The position numbers and the translations under genes are program-made. 64,000 nt of DNA, taken from Glandiceps talaboti. Taxonomy: Eukaryota; Hemichordata; Enteropneusta; Spengelidae. Of the stretch, positions 24,753 to 38,084 are shown in pieces (position 1 is the stretch's first letter; every line of letters starts with the position of its first letter). The DNA lies in assembly GCF_964340395.1 (NCBI RefSeq), contig NC_135561.1:9998732-10062731 (forward strand). Reading direction: 5' to 3'. The notes under the pieces were generated by a model. That model did not search any database. It saw only the letters and a list, made by a program, of their open reading frames with translations, and had not been told where the DNA came from.

Positions 24753-26109
24753 GTCACGTGATTGTTATGTTCGTCAACATTCCTCCATATTGGTCTTCTT
24801 CGTTCTTTTACTATCTTGTATTAATACGAAGTGCTATGATTTTCATGTTTGTTGTGCAGTATCATCAGCTAGTACGTTTCACACAATAGCCAGTTACATG
24901 GAATGACTATATCAAGTTCGGTATTTCCAATCTGGTACACATAGTTACCGAATAAGGCGTAGGAAAATAGTGCAGGTTCCGGACCTCTGCTTTCTCAGTA
25001 CAAAGAGCGAGACAGTGCTGGCATTTCAAAACATTCTGTGACCGCTGTCCAATGCCTGCAGCATTAGTCGTACCAAAATAGGTGTTGTCCTTTTGTCGAC
25101 TACTGCTTAGGGCGCCATATTGATTAAATGTTGTCGTATATTTATTTGCTATCAGATGACAGCAACAGCCTTGATCGCTAGACATTAAAATGTAATATTG
25201 TACATGGTATCCCCGTTATGTTATTTTTTGCTTATTTCTTAATGTATCTGTGGTGGTTTTTTTTTTATGTAATTATGATATGACATCTCCAACTATGAAT
25301 ATTACAGAATGTGTTATACCCATGTGTCCAAAGAATTATCAGTCTTGAATCCGATATTCACCTTTAGCCTGATCTAGATTCTTGACACCTACGCGTTGAC
25401 GATTTATAAATACATAGCAAACAATATGCAAGACAACCCAACCATTTCCAGATAAAATCAACACACAATTTACCACAATAAGTAGCATATAATACTTTAT
25501 TATATGTTGTTGTGACAGTCAATCAATCATTTGTTTTAAAATCCAAACAGTTCTTGTATTACAAGATGATATAGTGACAAAAAGAACAAACGGGTTGAAT
25601 AGATTTACTTGAGCTGTTCACCTCATATCAGCTATTCATAAATGACATCACATGTGATAAGATCAACAAATAAGATCAATTGTAAACAATGTTAAATCAT
25701 TCCATGACTATTTATGTATATGCCCATGTGTTAACAGTAATTTTAAACGTATTACAATGTGTGATGTATCTAAAGACCGAAATCTATATTATAGTTATGA
25801 GTAAATATTCGTTATGGGATGGTAGTCACCTGACTATACTAGCTGTTTATTGTGCACAATATTAACCCCCCTATGTAGAATGTATATACAAGACAACTTT
25901 GACAAACAATACTGAGCACTTGTATGTCTATGTGTGTATACAAAATTGTACATATTTTTTTCAAGACTATCCTTATTTGTTGCCATTGTTACAACTTAAT
26001 ATTTACATCAGACAGGAAATAATTTGAAGACAGATGAAAATGACCAATTCACTTGTCAAATAGTTCATGGCAACTCATTAACCAAGATTGTTATGTTAAA
26101 ATACATTTC

Positions 26110-26165
<56 letters not shown>

Positions 26166-26344
26166 CGAAAGTACATCCTGACAAAAAGTTTGTTGCTTCG
26201 TTTAAAATGTTATCCTTCAAAACACAGACACACATGTTTCCGTAGTCCATGTTGATGTAGTAATAAAAAGCAAGTCCGTGACATGTACATGCATGTGTCA
26301 ATATCAATAACATATACGTGTATTTTAAGCATCCATGGTTCTGA
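24753..26344. other. Intergenic DNA downstream of gene E
   Basis: No gene recognised. A 92-codon minus-strand reading frame at 24907-25185 has a CQHCLALC cluster but no splice or family support. A (GTAT)n array lies at 26113-26164. Confidence 0.45.
26113..26164. repeat. (GTAT)n microsatellite
   Basis: About 50 bases of GTAT units, 180 bases past the gene E stop. Confidence 0.95.
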
Positions 26345-28803
26345 TTATAGCGCATTTACGAAGTTGCTTCCGTTGTGGATGGTCGGTGGTGTCGACGGTG
26401 CCACCGATACACTTTGCCTGTGGTCAGAATAATTTGAACTCACCAGGGCTATAACGAAGATGATTATAGCAACAACGACAATCACCATACAGATGTAAAA
26501 ATAACGTCTGTTTCCTTGATTTCTACAGCGTCTTGTCCACGTTGTCGGAACCCAGTTACATGGCGAGTAGCTAAAATCTACGACACTCCCAATAGGAGTT
26601 TGGCACGCAGCGTACCAGATGTATATATCCAAGGCTTTCGCATCTGACAGTTTGGAGAGCTTTTCCAACCTCTCTTCGCTTGGGAAGCCGTCTTGATATC
26701 CTATTCCCTGTAAATCTTTAATGACATTTTCTCTCAACAGCTGGTCGCGAAATTCTCTAACCAGTGGTACCATGTTCCCGTAGATAGTTATATTTGCATT
26801 TGCTGTGTGAAGGGGAGAATAAACATATGGTAATTCAAATGATGCGTTGTAATAACTATACAGCAGTGGTAAGGAAAAAATGAAACTAAAGCAAATAATA
26901 ACCAAACAGAAAATCCTGTCTATTTAACTAAGCAGAAATGTGGAGGTTTATGTACAGTTGTACCTAAAAGATCAAGAACGCTTTTCGGGGATCAATTTAC
27001 CTGAAAATGAAAGTTATTCATATTTGCCTATCCTTTGTCATATGAAAACTTGTTCCCTTTTCTTTGAAAGTAATGAAATAATTGGATTTCACAATCTTGT
27101 TTTCAAGGAAATTGACAGTATTCTTTATTCCTATATTATTGCTTTACTTGGTGGTCATATTCAATTCTGAAATTATCGATTTAATGTTTCATATACGTTT
27201 GACCCCTAGTATTCAATATCAAAATATTCGCAGTGAGCCCTGATTTTCTTGGTTTAAGATTCTTAAACACTGTAGCTGCATCATCTTTCAATAGTTATTC
27301 ATTTTTGAACTACATGTATGCCTGACTTATATTCGATAAGAGATTATGGATAACTGACAACTTACCCATTAGTTCCTTAATATACGTTGTCAGCCACTGT
27401 CTCTCGCTATATATCTTGTTGAAACATTCACTGCAGTGACACATCAGTATGAGCTGGTCAAACTCGATTGTCTTACAATTACACTGCTGGAGAGGAATGG
27501 GTAGGGTGCAAGGAACACACTGGTGGGAATTTGAAGGAATGCACACATGGCATGAAATCCCAGAGTCTAGATCGGACTCAATAAGGTTCTTTGATATGTT
27601 TTCAGTCACATATTTTTGGATATAATAGTTGGTGATGTCAGTTCCACAGACTTTAATCGCTGGGCTCTTGCTATCACAATAAACTGTTACCTTGGGTGTG
27701 TTTACACCATGCGTCTTGAAATCACTGGGGTTAAACAGTGACATTGTAAAATCACCACATGATTTTGTGCCTCCCTTTAACAGTAAAGGATGAGTGTTCA
27801 ACGATTGGATGACTTTACTGTATCCATCTCGGTCTCCAACAGCAAGTGTGTTGACGGGTCTAGTAATAGGGGCAATGAACAGGATCTCCCTTAAGTAGGA
27901 TTTGATAAAGTCAATCTGTGCCTTGCTAAACTTGTCCCATATACTGAGACATAAACCCTTCTGCGCCTGTTCAAATGCAATTACATCATTAAACTTCCAA
28001 GTCGTCTTCCAAGTCTTCGACAGTAGTTGACCAGCTTCAAGTTTCTTGGAATCTTTGTCACCGTAAATTAAAACCAATATTGATCCTGAAAACCAACAAG
28101 GAGATAAATCGTAATCAGATAAAGATTTCTTAATTTTACACACTTACTACCACTAAACAAAATTTTAGACATACAATAGACGCCAGTTACTACTAAACCA
28201 GAGTCAGAATTTACCTTGTGAGGGGTACTCTACTGTCGCAGTGACCTTCACTCTTAAAAAGGGTTCAATAATGCAGTTATACTTAATTATTTCTTGAGCC
28301 AGACGATAAAATGTATTACTGTTGGTAGTTTATTTAGCCAGACGATAACATGTTACTGTAAGTAAGTCATATATTGAGTCAAACGGCCTACTGGTCGGTG
28401 TGGACTGACTCATAATGTATAACTGGGCTAGCTTCCCCTAAATATTTTTCATACAAAACTGACTCTATGTGAAAATAAGAAACCACTATGCACAATATAA
28501 ATGTAACACACCTTGTGGTTTTGCCTTATCATAAAGCCACTGTAGTTCATTCCAGTGATCAACATTCCTGTCTCGTCGTTCGGGTGTTACGAGAGATCTA
28601 GTTTGTCTAGCGTCGATCACAACGACTTCGGTTTCAGTGACAAACCTCTCCTGTGACTGCACCATCGACTCTGTATCTGCATGTCGGACTGAAACCTCGA
28701 CCTTTTGTTCGTCAACAATGTCCTTTAATAATTTAAGGACTTCATCTCCTGCCTTCTTGAATGACTCTAACTTTGTAAACACTCGAAGAGCTTGCTTATC
28801 CAT
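26345..28803 (-). CDS. DARQTR-family membrane protein E with Cys-rich insertion
   Basis: Exons 28512-28803, 27366-28085 and 26345-26802, both introns phase 1, give 489 residues. Exon 1 (residues 1-97) has VFTKLESFKKAGDEV and VIDARQTRSLVTPERRD with VDHWNEL. Exon 2 (98-337) has LVLIYGDKDSK, WKFNDVIAF, LCLSIW and LAVGD. It then has a Cys-rich insertion (CHVC at about 276, CVPC at about 287, CNC at about 299) before the conserved MCHCSECF at about 312; A-D, F and H lack this insertion, whose spacing suggests metal binding. Exon 3 has the helical domain (NMVPLV to IYIWYAAC), an Arg-rich patch and a membrane segment at about 438-460, then a tail of about 29 residues with sequons NYS and NGS. Arg before the membrane segment predicts an extracellular C-terminus. 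An acceptor ends three bases before the ATG. Confidence 0.8.
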
Positions 28804-30258
28804 GTTCTGAAAGTCAAGTTATATTGTAAATGTTGTGACGTCACAGAGCATAATAGTGAAGGCTGTAGGTCTTACACAGTTGTTGCTAGTCGTGTGTAAA
28901 TTATTGATATATTTCGGCTTACGGATTTCAACATCACATGCAGTGCTTATGAATATGATAAAGCACCCAGTGTGAATGTACATTGCTTTCAAACAACTGC
29001 TCAATTGAGATCGATTATGCACAATAAACTTTCTTTAACAAGGTGAATAGTTTCCTCGCACTGATCTACCTCCAGACTCTATTCTGATACGAATGACGTG
29101 CTCAGAGCAGTCGATGTTGTCTCTTTCCGCCATTAACGTATACATATACATATATAAATGTACAGAATAGGACAAGTGAAACGCTCACACATTGCAAATT
29201 GCTTGGTTAAAGTTTGCTTTCTGTCAGTAGAGAGTACTTGAAAATGCCTACTTGAAGCTGAAGACCTTTATACCAAAAAATTCTTGCCGAGTTCAGGTCT
29301 CGTCTGACTCCCACTAGGCAATAAGGCTTTGAGAAATATGGCGGCGACGTTGTTGTCGTTAAAAGAAAAGCTGCTGTCAGGGGGGCAAAGGTTACCTGCT
29401 ATTCCATTATGATTATAACACGAATCTTGTGTTGGAACCTAATGTCATTCATGTACCGAATTTTGGTTAAATAATCACGACTATACTTTGACGTCTGATG
29501 ATTATATGCCCAGGTATGAACTACAACCTGACAAAATGACAACAGACTAATCGAAACTCGACCCCTTGAAGAGGTCAAACCATTGTTCTGTTTTCGTTCC
29601 AGTTGTTTATTTTAGTGAGACATATTTACTCCAAGTAAAGGCAGTAATGATCTGATTTGTGATGGTTTGACTTTCATTAACCTTTTTAACATATGCAGGA
29701 TAAAATAAAACTTAATATTTTAATCAAAATATGTGAAATGATATTTTTGTTCATAATGTTCAATTTACAATTTATTTGCCACTGTGTTGGACAAACCTGA
29801 TCCCAGGTATGTCTGAATATGCACACGTTATACTGATTTGAACGTTGTTATGAAATTTAAAATCACTATGCTGGTATACTGATCTAACACACCACTGCCA
29901 ATCAGATTTCATAAAATATAAAATACAATCCAGATAACAATACACGACAAATCATTCAGATACAAATTCCAAATTTTATTTTCATATCTATAAACACAAA
30001 CAAACCTGGGCTCAATACTTATATATCCAATGCTGCAAAAAAAAGTACAAAAATCAAAGAAAAAGGAAGATCCATTAAAAAGGAATATAACACTTAATTG
30101 CTTTACTGAGTAGGGTTTAGTAATTGTCAGCAATAGCCGTGAACTGTGTATAACCTGGTGACCTAATATAACCCTAGGCACCAGGATGAAGGCATATATG
30201 ATACAGTAACGTCGTTGATGTTGTATTTCTTGGTATCAATACAATGACGTTAGTCATG
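28804..30258. other. Intergenic DNA between E and F
   Basis: No coding exon, repeat array or RNA gene recognised. The part nearest gene E should hold its 5' UTR exon and promoter. A minus-strand AATAAA at 29975-29980 could serve gene F. Confidence 0.45.
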
Positions 30259-33200
30259 TTATAAACGAGAGACAACACGATGGACATCTCCGTCAAACAT
30301 TAGACAGTGGTTAGGATATGGGTAGTCGTATTGTGGGTTTTTGTCTTCATCTCGCTCGTTTTGTACATGTTTTACACTTTCTTCACTTTGCATGTTCTGT
30401 ACATAGTTTTGTCCTGTTGTTTTTTCGCTCGTGTCTTTGATTTCAGTTTCATTTGAATCTTCATTGTATCTTTTAGGTTTTACCTGTTGCATGCCTGAGG
30501 CCAAATCTGGTGTATCTGGCATACCTGGTTTGTATGACACATATTCTGTACCTGACATATCTTGTTTATCTGACAGACTTTGTTTATCTGCTATATCTTC
30601 TTTATCTGATACAATATCTCTATCTGAAATATCTTGTTCAACTGGTAGCGCTTCCTCAGCGGGCACATCTTGTTTACCTGACACACCTCGTTTATCTGAC
30701 ATATCTTGCTCAGCTGGTTTATCTTCTTTATCCGACACATCTTTATCAGACACATCTTTTTTAGCTGACATATCTTCTATTTCAGACACACATCGTTTAT
30801 CTGACACATCTTGTTTAGTTGGCATATCGTCTATTTCAGATACATCTTGTTTATCTGACACATCTTGTTTAGCTGGCATCTCATCTATTTCAGACACACC
30901 TTGTTTATCTGACACATTTTGTGTAGCTGACATATCGTCTATTTCAGATACACATTGTTTATCTGACACATCTTGTGTAGCTGCCATATCGTCTATTTCA
31001 GCCACACCTTGTTTATCTGACACATCGTGTGTAGCTGACATATCTTCTATTTCAGACACACCTTGTTTATCTGACACATCTTGTATAGCTGACATATCTT
31101 CTATTTCAGGCACACCTCGTTTATCTAATGCATCTTGTTTAGCTGGCATATCGTCTATTTCAGATACACCTTGTTTACCTGACACACCTCGTTTATCTGA
31201 CATATCTTGCTCAGCTGGTTTATCTTCTTTATCCGACACATCTTTATCAGACACATCTTTTTTAGCTGACATATCTTCTATTTCAGACACACATCGTTTA
31301 TCTGACACATCTTGTTTAGTTGGCATATCGTCTATTTCAGACACACCTCGTTTATCTGACACCTCATTTTTAGCTGGCATATTTTTGTCTGATACACCTT
31401 GTTTATCTGACACATCTTGCCTAGCTGGCATATCGTCTATTTCAGATACATCTTGTTTATCTGACACATCTTGTGTAGCTGGCATCTCATCTATTTCAGA
31501 CACACCTTGTTTATCTGACACATCTTGTGTAGCTGACATATCGTCTATTTCAGATACACCTTGTTTATCTGACACATCTTGTGTAGCTGACATATCGTCT
31601 ATTTCAGATACACCTTGTTTATCTGACACATCTTGTGTAGCTGACATATCGTCTATTTCAGCCACACCTTGTTTATCTGACACATCGTGTGTAGCTGACA
31701 TATCTTCTATTTCAGACACACCTTGTTTATCTGACACATCTTGTGTAGCTGCCATATCGTCTATTTCAGCCACACCTTGTTTATCTGACACATTGTGTGT
31801 AGCTGACATATCTTCTATTTCAGCCACACCTCGTTTATCTAATGCATCTTGTTTAGCTGGCATATCGTCTATTTCAGATACACCTTGTTTATGTGACACA
31901 TCTTGTTTAGCTGCCATATCGTCTATTTCAGCCACACCTTGTTTATCTGACACCTCATTTTTAGCTGGCATATCTTTGTCTGATACACCTCGTTTATCGG
32001 GCACATCTTGTTTAGCTGACATATCGTCTATTTCAGCCACACCTTGTTTATCTGACACCTCATGTTTAGCTGGCATATCTTTGTCTGATACACCTCGTTT
32101 ATCTGATTTATCTTGCGTAGCTGTCATATCTTCTTTTTCAGACACACTTCTTTTATCTGACACATCTTGTTTAGCTGGCATATATTCTCTATCTGCTACA
32201 CCGCCTTTATTTGACATATTTTGTTTAGAGTGTATGTCTTGATTCTGCAATGCATCCTCCACAATAGACGTGTTCATTGTTATCATTGTTTCTGGTTTAT
32301 GAAAACTAAACATTTTGATGATATTCCAAAGTTTTAGCAAAATACTTTTAATTGTCCGATAAAAATAAGACACCAGTAACAGTATCGTTACAACTGATAG
32401 TGGTCGTGTGTGGTCTTCATTAAGATTTTCATGTCGGATATGAAGAATACACTGTAGATTTTGACGACATGGAATGAAAAAATGCAGACCTTGAAGTTTA
32501 CCATTTTGTCCTACGGAGGAAGGAAACATAATAAATTCTTTTATTAGCTATATAGCAACTCGTATACAAGACTTATATTATGCACACCTATGTAAACGTT
32601 CCTTCATGCTTACATGAACACATCCACACACATATCCATATATTCGTCCGTCCATCCATCCATCCATCCATCCATCCATTCATCCATACATACATACATA
32701 CATACATACATACATACATACATGAGTTTTAGTACTCGCCTAGAAGAGCTGCAATGTATTGTCCTGTTACAGATTGCAGGATTGGTAGGCGTGGTCTCAA
32801 TTTTAATTTATCCTTCAATATATTTTGTATCTCCGGTTTTATGCGTGTTAATTTTTCCTCGCAAATTTCACAGTGAACATACACAATAACGTTGAGTTCC
32901 CCCTTTCCAGGAATTGGCTGGATATCTTTGTCAATGATTTGTCCAAAGGCTTCACTGGCGTTAGATACGTTGCATACTTTGACGACTGGTATGTTAGGAT
33001 AGACATATGCAGTCATGAGTGGTTTTTCGCATTGACGTTTTTCGTATTCAAAATGTGCTATCCAGTACTGTTGGACTGTTACGTTGCCACATTGAATGTT
33101 TTCTTGAAACAAGTCATCGTGAGAAAGATTGGCATCCTGACCTCCAATAACAAGAATGTGTCTGTTCATTATGTTTTGAGGTGTTTGAAGTTTTGCATTA

Positions 33201-33691
33201 TGAATTGATGGCACATGTCCATTTTCGTCTTTTTCAGGTATTGGATGACTGGATATTTGAAGATGATCCTCTGTTACAAAGTTGCGTATTATTTCTGCTT
33301 GTCTGTTCGTAAATTTATCCCATACAGAAAAACATCTATTTTTTGTCGACAGCTTGAATGCAGTTGTATCATTGAATTTCCAAATAGTTGACCAGTTTTT
33401 AGCCACTAGTTCATTATTATTTAGCCCCTTCGACCACTCATCTCCAAATATGACCACCAAGACCAATGCTGAAAGTGTAAAAAAGATATATACAGAGATA
33501 AGCTGGTATTATGACTACATTTGATGTATCCCCCTTCTACTCAAGTTACGACGACGACGAAGATGATCAAGATGATGATGACGATGACGATGACGGTGGT
33601 GGTGGTGGTGGTGGTGGTGATGATGATGTTGTTGTTGTTGTAGTTGTCGTCGATGTTGTTGTTGTTGTTGTTGTTGCTGCTGCTGTTGTTG

Positions 33692-33722
<31 letters not shown>

Positions 33723-34108
33723 GTTCTTCATATATTAAGTTTGTATATATTGTATATATATTTATTAATTTTAATGTTAAAATTAGTTGTGACAGGAAAT
33801 ATTCATTTACCTTCTGGTTTTGCAAGTTTCCTCAACATTTCAAGTTCATCCCAGTGGTCAACATTCTTATCTCTTCTTTCCGGTGTTATTAGAGTTCTAG
33901 TTTGTCTTGCATCAATGACTACAATTGACGTGACTGTGTTGTACATATCAGAACTCGTATTTGACTGGTTGAATGACTCCACAGTGAAGGTGTCAGATTC
34001 ACTTTCATACAGGATTTTTGTCAACTCCTGACAAACCCTTTCAGCAGCTCCGTGGAAGGATTCAAGCTTTGAAAATACACAAACCTTGTGTTTCCGTTGA
34101 GATGCCAT
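30259..34108 (-). CDS. DARQTR-family membrane protein F with long 18-residue-repeat tail
   Basis: Exons 33811-34108, 32740-33468 and 30259-32510 give 1092 residues. Exon 1 (residues 1-99) has VFSKLESFHGAAERV and VIDARQTRTLITPERRD with VDHWDEL; it is closest to gene D. Exon 2 (100-342) has VVIFGDEWSK, WKFNDTTAF, RCFSVW, ILVIGG and VHCEIC. The exon 2/3 donor is GC, not GT (CTAG|GCGAGT). It sits exactly where gene C has G|GTGAGT, and it keeps phase 1. Exon 3 has a short linker, a membrane segment at about 380-402 followed by basic residues (so the tail is probably cytosolic), then about 560 residues of Asp/Lys/Ser/Gln-rich repeats (consensus VSDKQGVSEIDDMSATQD). A pyrimidine-rich acceptor CCCTTTCAG lies two bases before the ATG. 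Tail function unknown; possibly a scaffold. Confidence 0.75.
30540..32220 (-). repeat. Coding 54-bp minisatellite, about 30 units
   Basis: 54-base units encode the 18-residue repeat of gene F, with shorter variants missing one half. A run around 30665-30850 recurs about 504 bases later at 31168-31350, showing higher-order duplication of about nine units. The opposite strand is also open for about 600 codons, a by-product of stop-free repeats. Confidence 0.9.
32650..32722. repeat. (CATC)n(CATA)n microsatellite in gene F intron 2
   Basis: Blocks of CATC then CATA units, ending about 17 bases from the exon 2 donor. Confidence 0.9.
33541..33722. repeat. Trinucleotide (GAT)n/(GGT)n/(GTT)n array in gene F intron 1
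   Basis: About 180 bases of mixed GAC, GAT, GGT, GTT and GCT triplets ending in GAT. Confidence 0.9.
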
Positions 34109-35525
34109 TGCTGAAAGGGAAGGAAAGTCATCATTTTGCATTTCATGAAATCAGAGAAATCGCAGGATCGAATGGCATTAATAGTTGCAACTTTTTCCCC
34201 CTTATTTAGTAGTACACCCAAAGTGAAATTAATCATCAAAAAGGTGGCACCCTACCTGTCACTAAGGTATAAATGTATATAAAAAAGCCAACATGGTATT
34301 TTTCTTAATCCTTTTGCAAAACTCAGCACGCTTTCTCTCACTTTCTAGTTTAATCATAGCATATACAGCAAAGGGTCATTAAACAATTATTGAGCGATCC
34401 CTGTACTTTTGTGTCACGCTGCTTTTAAAGTCACCAGTAAGTTACTAAAAATACAAAGCATGTCAGTAAAACGTCTGTATTGTTTCATTCACGTACCCGG
34501 GTATCGAATACGAAATATGTACACTAGCGTTGAAGTCCTAAATACTCGATATAAGTGATGTCTAGATCTAACAAACGCTGAAAACATTTCATGGCTTGCA
34601 TCCTGCTTCAATCACAGTTTCCGACCATGTGTAATACAGACGGTGGTGGATAATATATTATAGCCGTTTGACCTTTGGTACGGCATTATCGAATGGCTTT
34701 TGAACAACATGACGGTTCAATATGTTGCATGCATACACCATGCACCACGTGTAAAAGAGCTACGTCCTATATCGACAGCCTAGTAGTAGGAGACCTAAAC
34801 GTGCAGCACAAAACGCGGTCGGCCATTAAAAAGCTGTTTATTTACAAGTTGCGGAAGTTCCATATCCGTGTGTGTTAGGACAAGTTAACTCAAGTAACAT
34901 CTCTATGCCTCTGGACTAATTTAACTGTACTTACCGTTGGTTGAAATCGTATGTAACAAAAACGTTGGGCCCGGACGCTTGCAGGAGCTGATAAGGTAAG
35001 TGTGTCCAATAATTTCAGACACAGTGTTAGCGTGTTAGTGCGACAACAAGCGAATGTATAGTGATCCTGAGATATCAAAGTTCAAACCGTGTCGTACTCT
35101 GAACATCAACTTTATACTTTGTACCTATATTATTATACGCATTGCGATTGATGAACCCTTCGCAACGCAGTGTACAGTCACTGTGTAGATAGGCTGTAAA
35201 CTCCACATGACCATGGCTGAACAAATACAATGGCCGCCATCTTTGGGTCAAAGGTTGAGAGTTTACCTCATATCAAGGACACGTTGTCATTCTATTGAAC
35301 CCAAGCACATGTCGATATGTGACTCTGTTGAAATGGAAGCTGTGTTTTTCTTAACATGTAAAATGTCTTTACCTTTATTTACATCATGGTTATTGAGTTT
35401 TGTCTGCTTGGTATGAAACATTATTTGCGTTTTTAGTCACAACATATCATTGTCAGATTGTTGGATTTGAATATTACATGTCGATATGATATGTTGATTC
35501 AAGCAAGACATTTTCATGGATTGCA
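34109..35525. other. 5' flank of gene F
   Basis: Apart from the possible untranslated exon, no gene or repeat was recognised. Confidence 0.45.
34935..35080 (-). other. Possible 5' non-coding exon of gene F
   Basis: A strong minus-strand donor (CCAACG|GTAAGTAC, exon end 34935) pairs plausibly with the acceptor just before the gene F ATG, implying an intron of about 825 bases. The upstream end of the exon is not defined by the sequence. Confidence 0.4.
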
Positions 35526-35818
35526 TCGACGGTCAACTCCGCTTCAATTTTTAGCTACAAACGGCATAAACTCCAGTATGAAATTTACCATTTGTACATT
35601 CTAATCACATAACGGATTGTTTATGATGGAACCTTCTGCCATCATATTGTCACTATATTTCTGAACGTGAATAACTTACAACTCGTACAACTCGATGTAA
35701 ATATCACAGTCTTCATACAGTACAACAGTATTGAATCGACCCTCGATCTTTACCATTTTTGTATATATCTTAGTATTTTGTGTACATAGAACAAATACGC
35801 ATTAATGTTCTTTTGAAA

Positions 35819-35860
<42 letters not shown>

Positions 35861-35914
35861 ATGTGTTGTTGTTGTTGTTGTTGTTGTTGTTGGCGGCGGC
35901 GGCGGCGGCGGCGG

Positions 35915-35960
<46 letters not shown>

Positions 35961-38041
35961 GTTGATGATAATACTCAGTGCCACGTCAATGTAGAACAAC
36001 TACACATTAGCTCAAATAATAATTATGTTAATATTTTTTGAAATCTGTCACAGGACATTCATTAATTTTGAATCTATAGGAGGTTGCCTAGACAATCATT
36101 GTGTAGACCCTAATATATGCTAGCGCGCATGCGGTTTGCAACACCGATTCCACCAGGTCCTAATTAATTGTTAAATGTATGCAAGAATAGAACAGCACCG
36201 AAAACGAAAGTTTGTAAAACACCATTTCGTAGAAATGGATGGCCATGACATTTTCACATATTGTTAATTTTCTTGATTTTATTGAATACCCGAAAAAAAA
36301 CTGTTCACCACGTTCTAATAACCCCTAAAGCCCGTGCAGTACGGCAACAACATATCTAGAGTACCCATATTAAATGTATAGCGAGTACATGTTGTAAACG
36401 TACCAATTATATTACCATGAAGGACTAACTTGCATAGCAAGTATTCATATCAGAACATTATTGCCTAGAAACATTTTTGTCAGATATTATCAGGCAAATC
36501 AATGGTATATGCATGAAAGGGAGGTGGTATCATGATCGAAATATTTTGTGTGAGACTTGGAGCTAAGGATAACAGTGTTATCAGAATAGTTGGCCTTGGA
36601 AGCCAGCTAGGCTAGGTGGTGTATCACATGCACACCAGTGAAACATTGAATCTGTTTCGTTATGAAGTCGTGTAAATCCTTTCATTTCGTCTGGCTGGCA
36701 TGTTCGGGTCAACATTTTCATGCCTTGGACATAAATAAATCTACTTATTGACAACTGAGTTTTGTGACCATCGTTGCCATCGACTTCTTGTAAAGGTCAT
36801 GAACTTTTCTTTTGACACGCTCCTTTTCCACGAAGGCCTATTCTTTCAGTTCATCGATGCTTCAGATGCTGCCACCCGGCTCTGTACTGTTTACCAGTTG
36901 TCCACACTCTTTCCACGAAGTCCTATTTAACTTAGTGTACCCTTTCATTTTCATTGGATTTTACTAATAAAAAAAATTTCTGAACTGTTATTTACGCTTC
37001 CTGTCTAAGTCTCAGTTTGTGGCCGCCATCTTGCCCTTAGCGTTTTGCTACGATGGCCCAGAAATGATGACAGCCAACTTTGACATGTTTTCTCACGTTT
37101 CATGTCAATAATAGGCCTCCAAGCCCAGTGTGTTTGTATATACGAATTCGAGGGGGGGGGGATAACACAATTTAGTTGTTTTGGTGATATTTTAATTTTT
37201 TTATTGTAGACAAATTATTTTCAAATCCTCAATGTCTGGAAAACCATGCAGTATGTGATATAATATAGGTATATTGTCATTTTATTTTATTAATTCCAAA
37301 TACAAGATGTAATGTGTAGAACTTGCACTGGTTCCTATTAATGTGGCACATTAGTGCTTGCCAATGATGATGGTGATGATGCCCACTTAGTTAAATTGTA
37401 TCAAATAATACCAATTAGAACAGAATGAACATTTGACTTGTAGTTCAAATAATCCACAGGGGTTGTTACATACTTCAACAGATGTCTCTACATCATGACA
37501 ATTTTGGATTTGATGATAATATTTTATTGTAGACATATTTATTGTTAAAATCCTTAATGTCTGGAAAACCATTTAACCCAAAAATACAGTGTAATGTGTA
37601 GAACTTGCACTGGTTCCTATTAATTAACATGTGGTACATTAGTCGACGGTCAACTCCGCTTCAATTGTTAGCTACAAATGGTATAAACTCCAGTATGAAA
37701 TTTACCATTTGTACATTCTAGTCACATAACGCATTGTTTATGAAATAACTTTCAGCCATCATATTGTCACTATATATTTCTGAACTTGAATAACTTACAA
37801 CATGTACAACTCGATGTAAATATCAGTCTTCATAAAGTACAACAGTATTGAATCGACCCTCGATCTTTACCATTTTTTGTATATATCTTAGTATTTTGTG
37901 TACATAGGACAAATACGCATTAAACTTCTTTTGAAAGATGATGATGATGATGATGATGATGATAATGATAGGTGTTGTTGTTTTTGTTTTTGTTGTTGTT
38001 GTTGTTGTTGTTGGCGGCGGCGGCGGCGGTGGTGGTGGTGG

Positions 38042-38084
<43 letters not shown>

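Noticed and set aside
24907-25185. 92-codon minus-strand frame with CQHCLALC
   Set aside because: Plausible composition but no recognisable domain, no splice partner and no duplicate; left as unresolved intergenic sequence.
30431-32242. Plus-strand open frame of about 600 codons antisense to gene F
   Set aside because: It is the complement of the 54-bp coding repeat. The minus strand has splice sites, a membrane segment and the family core; the plus frame has none.
35820-36041. Met/Val/Gly/Asp homopolymer frames
   Set aside because: Triplet microsatellites translated in different frames; likewise at 33.5, 37.9, 40.0 and 54.5 kb.
36748-36930. Conserved 60-codon frame in each 2.1-kb repeat copy
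   Set aside because: Conservation is no higher than in the surrounding non-coding repeat; no splice or family evidence. The older copies do not keep it.
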